In this document: one piece after another, positions 24,901 through 32,289 of the stretch | Numbering within the stretch: the stretch's first letter is position 1 | How the letters are laid out: every line of letters begins with the position of its first letter | Assembly (NCBI GenBank): GCA_000469685.2 | Contig: LS997563.1 | Span: forward strand, 24,816,897 to 24,880,896 | From: Haemonchus contortus | Taxonomy: Eukaryota; Nematoda; Chromadorea; Rhabditida; Trichostrongylidae | Direction of reading: 5' to 3' | Length of the DNA stretch: 64,000 nt | Program-made: the position numbers and the translations under genes | The notes under the pieces: model-generated | What the model was told of the DNA's origin: nothing | Database searches by the model: none | The model's input: only the letters and a program-made list of their open reading frames with translations

Positions 24901-25708
24901 GGCAAAAATGAGATAAAATTGATCTTATGTTAGTTGGAAAGCTAGCCGGTCATTTCCGATACCTTTAGCTGCTCAAAGGCAGAGAGCAAACCTTTCACAT
25001 TTGTTGTACTCACTCAATCAGTGACTTTCGCCGAAGATCCTCATTGTTTCTAATGCACTGTGCTCACTCTCTTAACAGTTTGACGCACATCTACTTTGCC
25101 GACCAGCGTTAAAGCAGAACGTGCATGGAACTACATGATAGAAGTTTGTTGGAATAAATTAGCTACACAAGGAGGGTTGCTTAGCAAAACAGTTGGGCTT
25201 ATGTTACGTAGTATCTGTGTTTTGATAGTTGACGAAGTCAAACGGTTAAGTGGCAAAAGCATGTGATGAGATCGAAACGTTCGAGGATGGGAACGGAACA
25301 GATAAGAATTTGAATCATGATGCAAGTCAAACCGAGAAAAGATTGGAATATCAATGTATACTGTCGTACACGACTAGTAAGTATATCCGAATGCGTTAAA
25401 TGAGGAGAAATTGCAAAGAAACTTCGGTGCTGCTCTGTATTTCTTCTCTATAAGTCTTCTGTCTGATAGTTGAGTTTTTATATATCAGGTTTTGTTTGAA
25501 AGAGTATTCCAAAGTTTCCACTTGTTCGGTGTCCAAGGTCTGCAGTTTTGTAAAGTCAATGCTCACAATCACATTAATTTCAGAAATCTTTCAGTTCAAA
25601 AAGGCCTATCCTGCAGTTTACTCACAAAAGTTTCCATCGCCGGAGGTAACGCAATCGAGGAAGAAAAGCAAGGAAGGCGGCTTGTTCTCCAGGCTTCTTG
25701 GTCGCTGA
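172..25708 (+). CDS. let-99: LET-99/DEPDC1-like DEP and RhoGAP-like protein, multi-exon, 5' incomplete
   Basis: Plus-strand gene assembled from exons 172-about 269, 335-516, 620-744, 812-952, 3196-3260, 3377-3501, 6773-6873, 6943-7069, about 15101-15235, 15303-15413, 15465-15631, 15696-15872, about 18168-18311, 18371-18481 and 25595-25708 (stop TGA). Every junction from 335 onward is phase-compatible and stop-free. The order of motifs matches DEPDC1/LET-99 proteins: end of a DEP domain, linker, a block with VWSIWKSCLL, a block with NVFRTVCSLF, the helix LLSLPSARRRKLHRLVRF, and a C-terminal LSMSQKQKRMKKFKKAYP. Known family role: LET-99 is a cortical protein that positions mitotic spindles by antagonising the G-alpha/GPR pathway; DEPDC1 is its vertebrate relative. 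The RhoGAP-like part shows no arginine finger I can point to, so GAP activity is not claimed. Large introns (2.2, 3.3, 8.0, 2.3 and 7.1 kb) hold transposons. Exons may be missing between 7069 and 15101. The family call is strong; orthology is inferred. Confidence 0.8.
975..2570 (-). mobile_element. CR1/jockey-like LINE fragment (ORF1 end, endonuclease, start of RT)
   Basis: Read on the minus strand, the order is ORF1 C-terminal part (about 2566-2065, with a lysine/leucine heptad stretch and RIGKPNHTRPRLLKVVL), then an EEP endonuclease (about 1960-1260, with ANIRSLPKN, MGDFNYPDINW and SSNDHASIRF), then the start of the reverse-transcriptase region (about 1215-975, with YLDSVDWLGVF and LFVPLK). 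Several frameshifts and stops separate the pieces, so it is dead. The copy stops before the RT catalytic core. The remnant lies antisense in the intron that begins at 953, only about 20 bp after the donor. Confidence 0.85.
2571..3195. other. Intron sequence without recognised feature
   Basis: AT-rich rest of the let-99-like intron, starting with a short T/A run where the LINE fragment ends. I see no coding frame, TIR or tandem repeat. It ends in the acceptor GTTTTGCAG at 3195. Confidence 0.5.
3196..3501 (+). CDS. let-99: let-99-like exons: start of the RhoGAP-like region
   Basis: Exon 3196-3260 follows TTTTGCAG, contains EVDVWSIWKSCLL and ends in phase 2 at an odd donor, AAG|GTTTTTTTTT. Exon 3377-3501 follows GTGTGTTCAG, reads LSRLLSLTSLPF then VDGQDVKWNC and NNGVVKSR, and ends CGAG|GTAAGA in phase 1. 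This matches the DEPDC1 segment with VEEVWRYVILIYLQTIL and SKRGVVIL. The phases 0, 2 and 1 agree with both neighbours. Confidence 0.78.
3960..4560 (+). repeat. Dispersed repeat, copy 1 (related to 11590-11900)
   Basis: The block around GGATCGCAGCAGCGAAAAGA and the following ATCGCATCATTACTCGGCGA reappears inverted at 11700-11880 in diverged form (AGATCGCGGCAGCAAAAAGT when read on the minus strand). Flanking ACTGTGCCTTAA words are shared too. No coding capacity is evident. The preceding part of this intron (3502-3960) shows nothing recognisable. Confidence 0.55.
4870..6650. mobile_element. Foldback (long-TIR) element in a let-99-like intron
   Basis: The left arm (about 4880-5150) and right arm (about 6390-6650) are diverged inverted copies. 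Both contain TTGTTGACCCATCCCTCACT-type sequence, then TTCTTCAGG or TTTCCTAAGG, then a GACA/CAGA-rich end. The centre is non-coding and full of GTGGGCGG-type boxes, including the perfect hairpin GCCTCGCCCAC-G-GTGGGCGAGGC at 5300-5322. No transposase was seen, so this is a non-autonomous element. Single arms of the same family lie at 60730-62180. Confidence 0.7.
6773..7069 (+). CDS. let-99: let-99-like exons: middle of the RhoGAP-like region
   Basis: Exon 6773-6873 follows the strong acceptor TCTCTATTTCAG and contains FLLRLMRYLEQFPFP. It takes one base from the exon ending at 3501 and ends GAG|GTGGGC in phase 0. Exon 6943-7069 follows GATATTTCAG, contains NVFRTVCSLFSQEPSILT and ends C|GTGAGT in phase 1. 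These correspond to the DEPDC1 segment WVLSAMKCLANWP ... RDVFRTIADYFLDLPEPLLT. The upstream intron holds the foldback element. Confidence 0.8.
7739..8890 (+). mobile_element. Tc1/mariner-type element, decayed
   Basis: Terminal inverted repeats GGGTGGGCCAAAACTATGAT (left) and the complement of ATCATAATTTTGACCCACCC (right) are bounded by TA on both sides (7737-7738 and 8891-8892). Between them are frameshifted remnants of a transposase end: QWPLKSTDLNP, then LRATVDALYRRLR. The TTDLNP/SPDLNP core is the hallmark of the third catalytic region of Tc1/maT transposases. Length about 1.15 kb. The stretch 7070-7738 before it shows nothing recognisable. Confidence 0.75.
8895..10240 (+). repeat. TTATCA/TGATAA-rich dispersed repeat
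   Basis: Non-coding stretch with about a dozen TTATCA or TGATAA words, for example CTTATCAGCTGTTATTTC near 9250, GTTATCATGCCTTATCAGG near 9829 and CTCTTATCATTATCAATT near 9935. The same style of sequence recurs at 12210-12640 and inverted at 17100-17560. That points to one dispersed family rather than a host promoter. Confidence 0.5.
10255..11482 (-). mobile_element. mariner element, decayed copy 1
   Basis: The ends are TAAGGTGTCCGAAAAGT (left) and ATTCCGAACACCCTAA (right), a near-perfect TIR pair. The minus strand keeps mariner transposase remnants: MMDSARPPRARTSMDEL (equivalent of the DNARPH catalytic block), then WKERITIRG and VVDERIAS (C-terminal block). Many stops and shifts are present. 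A second copy in the opposite orientation lies at 29263-30756. Confidence 0.8.
11590..12200 (-). repeat. Dispersed repeat, copy 2 (inverted relative to 3960-4560)
   Basis: Read on the minus strand, 11690-11880 matches the 4060-4190 region: CATCGC.TCA, CTCGGCGA.CAGCTG, TCTGTATTGCCTC and GTGACATCG in the same order. The words AAAGGCACGGTTCACGA at 11628 and GTGAACTGTGCCTTTAA at 12210 form an inverted pair around it, so this may be one element of about 0.6 kb. Confidence 0.5.
12210..12770 (+). repeat. TTATCA-rich repeat ending in a CA microsatellite
   Basis: Contains CGTTATCACTCCTTGTCACC, CGTTATCAGTCCCTATCAG and CTGTTATCACTACCTATCAC, close in style to the 8895-10240 repeat. It ends with an (AC)n run at about 12690-12740. 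No coding frame is supported. The following 12770-13515 shows nothing recognisable. Confidence 0.5.
13516..14040 (+). repeat. Tandem repeat, 117-118 bp unit, about 4.5 copies
   Basis: The phrase TTGACTATTTTT recurs at about 13577, 13694, 13811 and 13929, a spacing of 117, 117 and 118 bp. Each unit carries CCCCGCCCCCAGTGGGCGGA (a self-complementary core), then TCACCTACCATTAG and ATCTTGCCGCCTACATC. Units differ at scattered sites, so the array is not new. A further CCCCGCCCCTAGTGGGCGGA box follows at about 14096. Confidence 0.9.
14090..15100. other. Intron with GACA-rich repeat ends, no gene
   Basis: Contains a GACAGACAAACAGACAAACG stretch near 14246 and GGACGGACAGACGGACGGAC near 14608, the type of simple sequence that ends the foldback elements here. 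TATATA runs follow both. No exon of the let-99-like gene could be supported between 7070 and 15100. Confidence 0.45.
15101..15872 (+). CDS. let-99: let-99-like exons: C-terminal half of the RhoGAP-like domain
   Basis: Four exons separated by introns of 51-67 bp. 15101-15235 (start after GCTTCAG; DELPEYDEILKLPGLKK) ends TCAG|GTCGAG in phase 1. 15303-15413 ends AGAG|GTTTCC in phase 1. 15465-15631 follows CTTTTCAG, carries EALSLVLLSLPSARRRKLH and RFMNRIATN, and ends at the weak donor GCT|GTTGGT in phase 0. 15696-15872 follows AATTTCAG, carries VLKGLSKCIV and LLDYEKKVFGVPKGL, and ends AAG|GTACGT in phase 0. The DEPDC1 counterpart has LLLPPPNRRKLQLLMR, HTFSRCVL and LMDHHQEILQVPSYL. The start at 15101 is the least certain border. 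The whole chain reads without a stop. Confidence 0.85.
16400..16860 (-). mobile_element. mariner transposase 3' fragment
   Basis: Minus-strand remnant: NALPLLLNDNGLQHVAQIGF followed by QKLNEWRIE (the HDNARPHVA..LQKLNELGYE block), then stops, and near 16560-16490 an INKLVSRW-like end in a shifted frame. A GTTGTATTAAAAGTTCTTGAC sequence near 16409 resembles a mariner end. The rest of this intron (15873-16400) shows nothing recognisable. Confidence 0.7.
17425..17885. repeat. Foldback repeat, arms about 180 bp
   Basis: The left arm (about 17425-17600) and right arm (about 17700-17885) are inverted copies. For example, AGACATAAAATGAGTGATAA at 17521 pairs with TTATCACTCATTTTATGTCT at 17763, and AAGTCACTACCACAGAAGGA pairs with TCCTTGAATGGTAGTGACT. 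The loop is about 100 bp. No coding content. Sequence 16870-17420 before it has a GTGGGCGGAG box and inverted TTATCA-type words. Confidence 0.8.
18168..18481 (+). CDS. let-99: let-99-like exons: region before the C terminus
   Basis: Exon ending at 18311 (AAG|GTACAC) contains SFQQVKVMPVEQ and TAQYFDSIK. Its start is uncertain, at 18168 or 18198; both lie after an AAG acceptor and both fit phase 0. Exon 18371-18481 follows GCAATTCAG, reads HLNQNLLELLEQI and LSMSQKQKRMKK, and ends AAG|GTAAAA in phase 0. The DEPDC1 C-terminal region has IAELLENIIKNRSLPLKEKR at this place, so the match is good. The next exon is 7.1 kb away. Confidence 0.8.
18540..20103. mobile_element. Foldback element with arms of about 170 bp
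   Basis: 18560-18722 and 19927-20090 are inverted copies: TTCGAATCCTCGGGGCTCTG pairs with AAAGCCCCGAGGATTCGAA, and TACAATTTGAATTTTACTGA with TCAGTAAAATTCAAGTTGTA. The 1.2 kb centre has no transposase that I can read. The left arm starts about 60 bp after a let-99-like exon. Confidence 0.8.
20400..20836 (-). mobile_element. MITE with TIR ACAGTAGCGCTCAAAAG, copy 1, truncated
   Basis: Ends in GACTTTTGAGTGCTACTGTA at about 20834. It contains AACGTCTGCAG, TGTGCGTTTTTCTT, AATATTTACAGTACACCCAT and GATCCAATGGGAAAGG, in the reverse order of the copy at 54241-54750. The left end is eroded. Confidence 0.7.
20850..21720 (+). mobile_element. RTE-type LINE reverse transcriptase fragment
   Basis: Plus-strand remnants in several frames: EQAGFQRGFSTIDHI, then DLKKNFDTVETEVV, then VKRGAGQGDTISLKPFSAA, then LHHLRFADDIMLVTPNIEQA with the RT active-site FADD at 21279-21293, then FAFLPAFTYALET. 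The order is that of nematode RTE elements. Frameshifts and a loss after the FADD block make it a dead copy. It sits between two pieces of the ACAGTAGCGCTC MITE family. Confidence 0.9.
21970..22316 (-). mobile_element. MITE with TIR ACAGTAGCGCTCAAAAG, copy 2, truncated
   Basis: Shares TGCGGTAGTAG, GACGTCTGCAATTAATGTGC, GATCAGATTGCAGTTAATAG and TCAATATTTACAGTACACCC with copy 1 and ends GAGCGTTACTGTATA. Same orientation as copy 1. Confidence 0.65.
22584..23924. mobile_element. Long-TIR DNA element, about 1.34 kb
   Basis: The left arm starts GTCGTTAGTTACGGCTGAGA and the right arm (read inverted) GTCGTTAGTTACGACTGAGA. Similarity continues for more than 200 bp through GAAGTGACCTCAATCGTAAC, TTATGAGAGTGATGGCGAAT and TAAAGAGTTTTATTACCAT. 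The left arm has an extra internal duplication of about 38 bp (TCGTAACTAGCCTCATCTTA then TCGTAATTAGCCTCATCTTA). The centre is non-coding and purine-skewed near 23080-23370. Mutator-like elements have such arms, but I could not define a target duplication. Confidence 0.85.
23925..25594. other. Last intron of the let-99-like gene, no recognised feature
   Basis: GC-richer at 24000-24300 (CGCCGCAGCTGTCGCACGCG and similar), then ordinary AT-rich intron. No transposase motif, TIR pair or exon could be supported. It ends in the acceptor AATCTTTCAG at 25594. Confidence 0.45.
25595..25708 (+). CDS. let-99: let-99-like terminal exon
   Basis: Follows AATCTTTCAG in phase 0 and reads FKKAYPAVYSQKFPSPEV, ends GGLFSRLLGR and stops at TGA 25706-25708. 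DEPDC1 proteins end with FQKEYPLIYQKRFP-like sequence directly after the LxxKEKRKKLK helix, just as here. The match makes this the true last exon despite the 7.1 kb intron. A second AG ten bases upstream gives a wrong frame. No clear AATAAA follows within the first 100 bp. Confidence 0.88.
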   Translation, partial: FKKAYPAVYSQKFPSPEVTQSRKKSKEGGLFSRLLGR

Positions 25709-25835
25709 ATCGGAAACTCATGTAGAGTTTTACTAATCTCATTTGCTACTTTTGAGCGGCTTCGCATACCACTTTGTACCAAGTATATTCCTGAATGTAT
25801 TGTTGATCTTGTCTATGTCGTGATAATAGATAGAT

Positions 25836-26545
25836 ATTTCTCTTATTTATAAAGCTCTTATTTGGTGTGCCGGTCTGTCGGTTTGTGTATTTGTCGGTTT
25901 GTCTGTCTATCCGTTCGAGACAGGGTTCGAGGGTTAATGGTAATGAGAGAGATGGTAAGCTCTATTGTACATATCCTTCTTATAAATAAAGCAGTAAACT
26001 GGTGGGTAGGTTAATGGAGTAGAGTGATAACGTGAGAATGAGGTGTGAAGTGCGTACTTCAAAACTGTGATTTCGATCTGTACTGACATGTATTTCTATA
26101 CAGAAGTCGGAGGTAATAATGCAGCTGGGAGACTCCCGCTTTCTTTTCGAAATTAAGCGCTAGAGTGCAGATGAGGCCCACGATTGTGCTCAGAAACCTT
26201 CCTCAGCCGAGACTATGCAGTTTTTCGACCTAAGCATCGGGAGCGAAGTCGCACCGCGGTGGGTGAGTCGATTGGATATTCAACTCATACCCATGCTAGC
26301 TTTTTGCACGATATAATCGTCGCATCCCCACCTCGGGGCTCCTCCCTAATGGATCTCTGATGAAAACTGTATCCTTTCGCTTATAACCGTCACAAGCACA
26401 GGTATGGTCGACTACTACTATTTCTCTGCCCTCAAGCCCTCAGTGTTGGATAAAAATGATGCCTCCCTTTAGCTACATTTTTAACGAGAGGTAAGGAATG
26501 AGGTCGTGTACCAGTCGGGTCGCCTGGCGTAAGCCTCACCTCTGA
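25836..26545 (+). repeat. Dispersed repeat of about 0.6-0.7 kb, copy A
   Basis: Shares a colinear series of blocks with 50402-51010: TCTTATTTATAA, AGCAGTAAACTGGTGGGTAGG, TGATTTCGATCTGTACTG, GAAATTAAGCGCTAGAGTGC, CTAGCTTTTTGCACGA, CATCCCCACCTCGG and TGATGCCTCCC. Both start after a TATTTATAA and a TGTCTGT-rich stretch. No coding frame is evident. Confidence 0.85.
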
Positions 26546-28767
26546 TAAATGGTTAGGGCGTAACTTCAACGCTGCTCAATTCTTTGATCGGAAGGGATCG
26601 AAAACAAAACTAATGTGACTGAATGAGCTTCTTTCGCCGGTCATTGGGCTTGGTGAAGTTGGCTGACATGCTTGATAAACAGCCGTTGAAAAGATTTCGT
26701 AGCCACAGAAGTTTTCTATGTATGAGTTTTTGTCGCAGAACTATCTATGCAATTGTTGTCATATATGGATAAAATTCTCTTCAATGTTGTTATATATTTT
26801 GAACTGTAGTCCATGATGCACGAGGGTTATAACGCTCAATAAAACTTTAACATAATTAAGTCTGTTAGGAGATAGTGCTGTAAACAATAATCTAATGTAA
26901 TTGATCTACTGAGGGTTTTGAAAGGCCGTTTTGCAACAAAAATGACATGTACGGGAACAGTTATGCGCTAGTGCCGTCTCCATTCGTCCCTGTTGTAAAC
27001 GAGCAGTCCAGTAGATTGGCCTAGCTAGAGAGGCATGAGGCCTACCATTCCTCTGATGAGGAAGTCTGGCCATCAGCCGTCCTGGTGTTTGTTTACCCTT
27101 CGAAGGATCCACTAAGTGATAACCTCCGTTCAGTGGTCATCACGACATTGCATAGCTGTCCGCCCATCTCATCTTCGATTCCTTGTGATCTTGGGTGTGA
27201 GCAACGGCGTCCATGGAATTCGCTTGTTGAAGGAACTACGGGTTCCTGCACTTGCGTGTATAGTACAATCCCGCGTATCGTCTTTTACACAGCAAGGGAT
27301 GCCTGAAGGGTTCGAGAATCTGTAAACACCCCGTAAAAGAAAGTGTTAACACTTTCCTTCACAGATATACTTACAGGGTTTCGAGTCCACGCATCCTAGT
27401 GTAGTGTGCTAAAGGTGTGGAGGTTTCGCTACCTTTCACGAGTTCAAATTACGTTGGAACACTTTTGTTAAAAAAGTGCTAATGCTAATCAGAAAATGTG
27501 CGAGAAGGATTCATCAACGGTTGTATTCTGCCGTGGAACCCAGGTTTGTGATTGTTCGAAGGAGTCATGATAAGTAGGAGGGAATAACAGAGTAGAAGTC
27601 ACAGCAACACATGATTATGATTGCATTCAGTCTTGGCTCATAGCGAGAGCAAAAAGCATTTTTGACACCAGGGATACTCTGGGCAATTGTTCACACAATT
27701 GTATGCCTTATTCTGCAACGGCTGTGATTACGCATTTCCCCACACGTAGCTTGTTTATGTACCTCGATTCTTCTTATTTACTTGGATTTCTCTACTGCTC
27801 TTTGCCCGCTGCGTTCACTAGGGGACTAACCCAGATATGTTCGAAACGCCTCCATAGTGCTGTCATCTGTTCTGAAGCTATTTGACGACAGACACTACAA
27901 GTGACGGTCGACCTCTTCTTATGCATGACCACGTTTAACTCAATTTTGTCGGCACTCAAGATCTGCGTCTCATAGACCATTACAAATATGTGGTTCCAGG
28001 ACTGACTACTCCCAAGAAATGAGACCCACAAAAACGAAATGCACGTTCGCCTGTTCAACAAAAATCAACTTATGAACTCGGGAGGTTAGAAACCATAGTT
28101 TCGCTACTAACTGTACTAACCCTGTAGCGTGGTGCTACTTTTTGCGGTGGAAGCGAGGCCTTTGAAAACGACGAGTCCGTCGAAACGTCAACGTATGGTA
28201 TCATGACGTTAAATTATCCTTTCTGTCTCAGCATGCTTCAAGGAGAAGTTGAATGCAGATCAAATCATTCGTTCTGACTCAGCATGCTTCAAGGAGAGGG
28301 GAAATGTTCATGAAGTCTACTTGGAATATAGAGCAATTGCCCTCAAGAAAATTCAAGACAGAGAGGACTTGACATGGACCCGGTCCTGGTCATGCTCTAT
28401 TTCATAGGGTTGTAACGGAATGGTGGTTAAAGAACAACTGAATGGTGCTTGGCTAATAATTGCGGAGATGGAGGTGCAAATGTCCTACTTCACGTTGCAA
28501 ACGAATGCAATTATCAGAGTCACCGGCCTAAATTCGTAGTCAGTCTGCCATAAGAATTGTTCCCTGCCACCTTGTCATTGGTTACAAAACATCCTACTAG
28601 AACCGAAGACAAGATTTCATTGACGACAGCTCAACATAGCACTTGACAATAAAGAGCAGACCAGTCCGAAAAAAGAATTCTCCGTCACTGCAAGAGCTGC
28701 TGATGATCACTACGGAGCTCGCTCAACCGCGAGACTGGAACTACCAATCCATAAAATGCTGGTACTC
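26546..28767. other. Intergenic sequence, no gene recognised
   Basis: No exon chain or transposase could be read. Near 28160 there is AACGACGAGTCCGTCGAAAC, similar to GACGACGAGTTGTTCGAAAC on the minus strand near 57150, so a dispersed repeat is likely there. Confidence 0.4.
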
Positions 28768-28885
28768 GGTTTGATCTTGTTCTTCGTTGTTTTTAACCCT
28801 TCGACCGACCGTCTGCCGCCCTCGTCCCCTCTGGCACTGCTTCGTGGCACGCCGGCACGCCGGCCGGCGGACCATGAAAGCAGCC
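28768..28885. mobile_element. GGCTGCTTTCATAGTCC MITE, truncated copy
   Basis: Right half only: GATCTTGTTCTTC, CGACCGACCGTCTGCCGCC, CACGCCGGCACGCCGG, ending GGACCATGAAAGCAGCC. It matches the right half of the full copy at 29884-30164. Confidence 0.75.
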
Positions 28886-29262
28886 ATTATTCCATTAGTC
28901 TCCTGATGTGCAACGTGTTCCCAGCTGCGCAAACAGCGTGAGGACTTCGGATGCCCATTTTCTCTGTTATAAACAGTTAGCAAGTGATTCATTCATTATA
29001 CGCCTATCCCTAGGGCATAGTGGATCGCTCGCTAACCGTTCATGCACAGCAGATAGAGGCATCACGTAACGCCTTTGCCGGTTCCCTGAGGCTCTGCTTC
29101 TGGCCTCTAAGGAGGAAAGCATCGCAGTCCCCGTCTTATTGGTGGACAATTTTCGATTCCACAAAGGTCAGGGAACAGGCATTCATTGACTAGCTGAATT
29201 TGATGAGATTTTCGCATGTTTGAATGAAATGAAAAATGAGAGTCAAGATCAAACTAGAACTG

Positions 29263-30756
29263 TTAGGGTGTCCGGGAAGTTGGAGAATTTTTTGCCTCTC
29301 AACTTTGAAAACCATGTTGCTCGCGAACGCGCTAATATGGACTAGAGGTTCGATAGCAGAGAAAGGGGCATTATCGAAAGATCAATACTACAACTGATCG
29401 GTATTCGACGCGGTCGTTCGAAGTAAGTAATCGTCGACCGAACAACGATGTGTCATCGATACGACTACCGGAGCCTTCTCCTTCTGGAATGAAATACCGT
29501 GACTCCACCACGAAATTTATCGCTTCGACACTCAGGTTTGGGATAGGACACGGTGGCTGATGGGCAGAAGTGCGCCCTCCCTTTTCACCTACCATAAATG
29601 GCACGACCGCTTTTTCAGAGAAGAGATTTGCTTCGATGAAGCCTGTCGAAAAATGAACGTCCATCTCTCTAATCCATCATTCACGAAGTTCTACGCAAAC
29701 GTCTCTTTCAAGGCAGGACTCTCAGCAAATATCGCCCACTTCTTGGTTTAACTGGAGCACGAGTGCGAGTCATTGTGTGTCAGAAGCTCCTCGACTGTAA
29801 GCGAACGACGAAATCAGCCGATTTCATTATTGCTCAGGATAAAAAGTCGATGTGATATGAAAATCCACACAGAAAATCGCAATGGCTGCTTTCATAGTCC
29901 GCCGGCGTGCGTGCCGTCGTGCCGGCGTGCCGAGGCAGTGCTAGAGGGAAGCAGGGAGGCAGACGGTCGGCCCTTTAAAGGGCTGTAAATAAAGAGAGAC
30001 AAGAACAAAAACCATTTGCACAAGCCCCTGGTTGTTCGGTTTTTGATCTTGTTCTTCTTTGTTTCCAGCCCTTCGCAGGGGCTGACCGACCGCCTGCCTC
30101 CCTCCTCCCCCCTAGCACTGCCTCGGCACGCCGGCACGCACGCCGGCGGACTATGAAAGCAGCCAATGCCTACCAACAGGCGTAAGGCCACAGCCCGCTA
30201 TAAAGCGAGGGGGCGCTCACGCCAAGAAAGACATGAGCTCATTCTTTCCTGCTCAACCGGGTGTTTCACCAGGAGATCCTACCGCTGTACAGCGGTAAAC
30301 GAAGGAGTATTCTGTTACCGACTGAGGGAGATGGTCTTTTGAGCCTCCATTTCACACCGATTACTCGGAAATTTTCTATTGCGATGAATAGTGCTCGACC
30401 ATTCCGCGCGAGGACGTCCATGGATGAATTGGCAAGACTTTGTATAACCTGACTACCTCACTCCTCACATATTCACCTGACCTCAACCATATTACTGCCA
30501 CCCTTTTAAAGACCCGCAGACCTGCTCTGAAAAGAAAAAATTCACCAACGGTTGAGAAGTCAAGTAGATAGATTGATGGATTGCAGCGTGCTTCTCTTCA
30601 TAATGGAGCAATGGCATCAATGCCTGGTCCGGTTGATAGAGAGACATTGTGGCTAAGGAGGGCCACTATCTTGATCTCGGCTGTGACTTTGTTGCTGTAG
30701 TTATTTCGTGTTAAGAAAACCGGCTGGATTTTCTTAAAAATTTCCGGACACTCTAA
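29263..30756 (+). mobile_element. mariner element, decayed copy 2, interrupted by a MITE
   Basis: Ends are TTAGGGTGTCCGGGAAGT and TTTCCGGACACTCTAA. The plus strand keeps AMNSARPFRARTSMDEL, equivalent to the block in copy 1 (10255-11482), and the same flanking GGCGTGAGCG and TATAGCGGGCTGTGG words when read inverted. The MITE at 29884-30164 is inserted inside it, which dates the MITE after this mariner. Confidence 0.8.
29884..30164. mobile_element. GGCTGCTTTCATAGTCC MITE, full copy
   Basis: 281 bp with ends GGCTGCTTTCATAGTCCGCC and GGCGGACTATGAAAGCAGCC, flanked by AAT on both sides (29881-29883 and 30165-30167). The subterminal parts are GC-rich (GCCGGCGTGC). The centre is AT-rich, with GGCCCTTTAAAGGGC at about 29968 and TTTTTGATCTTGTTCTTC. 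It has no ORF. A 3-bp target duplication would fit PIF/Harbinger- or CMC-type transposition; the superfamily is not settled. Confidence 0.85.
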
Positions 30757-31814
30757 TAGAAAACAAATTAAAATTAATTGAACAGATCGCACATTGGGAA
30801 ATTCACGAAAAAATGAATGCGACTTCAACAAAAATGATTGCCCAACTTACAAAATGGGGTTCACAAATACGAAATTAACTGTGGAATTTACAGAATAGAA
30901 TGGGCAAACTACAAAACCTGTTGCAATATATGCAAAATTGACTGCAACGATTACGAATTGAAGAGAAAACCCCTATAAATATGTGCAATGCAAGGCAAAA
31001 TTATGGAAACAAAATGAGTGCCACAAAAAGTGATTCAGACTTCAAACAGAGTAAAAATTGAATTGTTTAACTCCTAAAAATTGAGTTATAAGAGGCACAG
31101 GTTCAATGGCCGCAAAGAGAATTAAACGGTATAAGATTCGACGAACTGGGAGGGCACCCTTCAAATGTGACGAAATCTAAGGTATTCTGCTTGTTCGAAT
31201 ACGAGCGATTTTTCAGCGGAACTGATTCTTTTGATATATATCAAAACTTCCAGTAACTAGTCCAGGTGAAGCTATTTGACCTCGTCACAGATAGATCATT
31301 TCGTTAGATCGAATATTGGTCGACAGCAGCAGACTCTCCTTTCCGAAGCAGAAGAATTCGGTGCGCAAAATCCTAGGTCCTATGAATGGTCTCAGAAGCT
31401 TCTTGCTGCGTCAGGTCCTCCTTACTTTTGAATCACCAAGAAAAGTTGATTTCTCCCTAGCTCACAAGCCTTTCTCAAACGGTCCTCCACGGTCCCATTT
31501 ATCAACTCGTAGAATTGACAGTTCCTTTACACTTTTCTGCCCTTTCGCCGTATGAAAACACAGCTGAGACTGCTCGCATATTTATTATTACCTGTAGAGT
31601 ATATATAGATCTTTTTATGTGGAGATTGGTCGGAGTTTGTCAGCTTCATTGATTAAGCGAAATTTTGTGATTCTCAATTCACTATGTCTATCGAATGACA
31701 TCATTATGTCTAAGAATAATGTCCACCGCCTCAAATCAGTGAACGAAGTATTTCCTCTATAATACACGGAAAGCAGAATTTTCTGGATAGATGGAAGAAA
31801 GGTCCACACTATTA
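30757..31814. other. Intergenic sequence, no gene recognised
   Basis: AT-rich, with short CAAAATTGACTGCAACG-like repetitive phrases near 30840-30960. No exon, TIR or transposase motif is supported. Confidence 0.4.
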
Positions 31815-32130
31815 GGTTAATGCATAATTATTGCGGATTTTTTCAATAAATTTTGCCTGAAGAAACGATTGAAATACTTAGCAAAGACATTATCAACGTG
31901 ATAATCCATAGGAGTTTCTGTTCGTGAATAAGGCGACCGTCGATACAAATTCCATTCTTCATTCGAGTTTGGCTGACTATCGAGAAGTTCGTTGAGATCA
32001 AGTCATGAGTGTGCCGCCTTCCAATATTTCTCGAAGTATAAGAGCATAACGTGGCGTACATGGAGATGACTTTCTAGACATCTTTCTGTTAAGAAAAGCG
32101 AGAAGATTATTTCTACAAAAATCCCACCTG
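31815..32130 (-). mobile_element. mariner (GGTTGATGCATAATTATTGC family) end fragment
   Basis: Starts with TTAGGTTAATGCATAATTATTGCGG-type TIR after TA. The minus strand reads PRYALILREI at its start (frames broken) and ETPMDYHVDN near 31920, the block seen in the complete short element at 53593-54168. No right end was found. Confidence 0.7.
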
Positions 32131-32289
32131 TACGAGATCGTCCATCTCGGGAAGAGATGTGAGCGAAAGGCCAACTTCACACGAAAAGGAGGAAAGCCCA
32201 AGGTTAGCTGGGCGATACGACTGATTATGGAAGTGAAGCCGTGTTATGTTCAACTGCTAGAGAGCTTTGCGTCTCCAAACTTCATTTAC

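Noticed and set aside
28081..28740. Pairs of similar phrases (CTGACTCAGCATGCTTCAAGG at 28220 and 28276)
   Set aside because: A local duplication of about 20-25 bp only; it does not extend into an element that can be defined.
29773..30191. Open frames with CRRAEAVLEGSREADGR phrases on both strands
   Set aside because: Translations of the inverted GC-rich ends of the 281-bp MITE; the near-symmetry explains matching frames on both strands.
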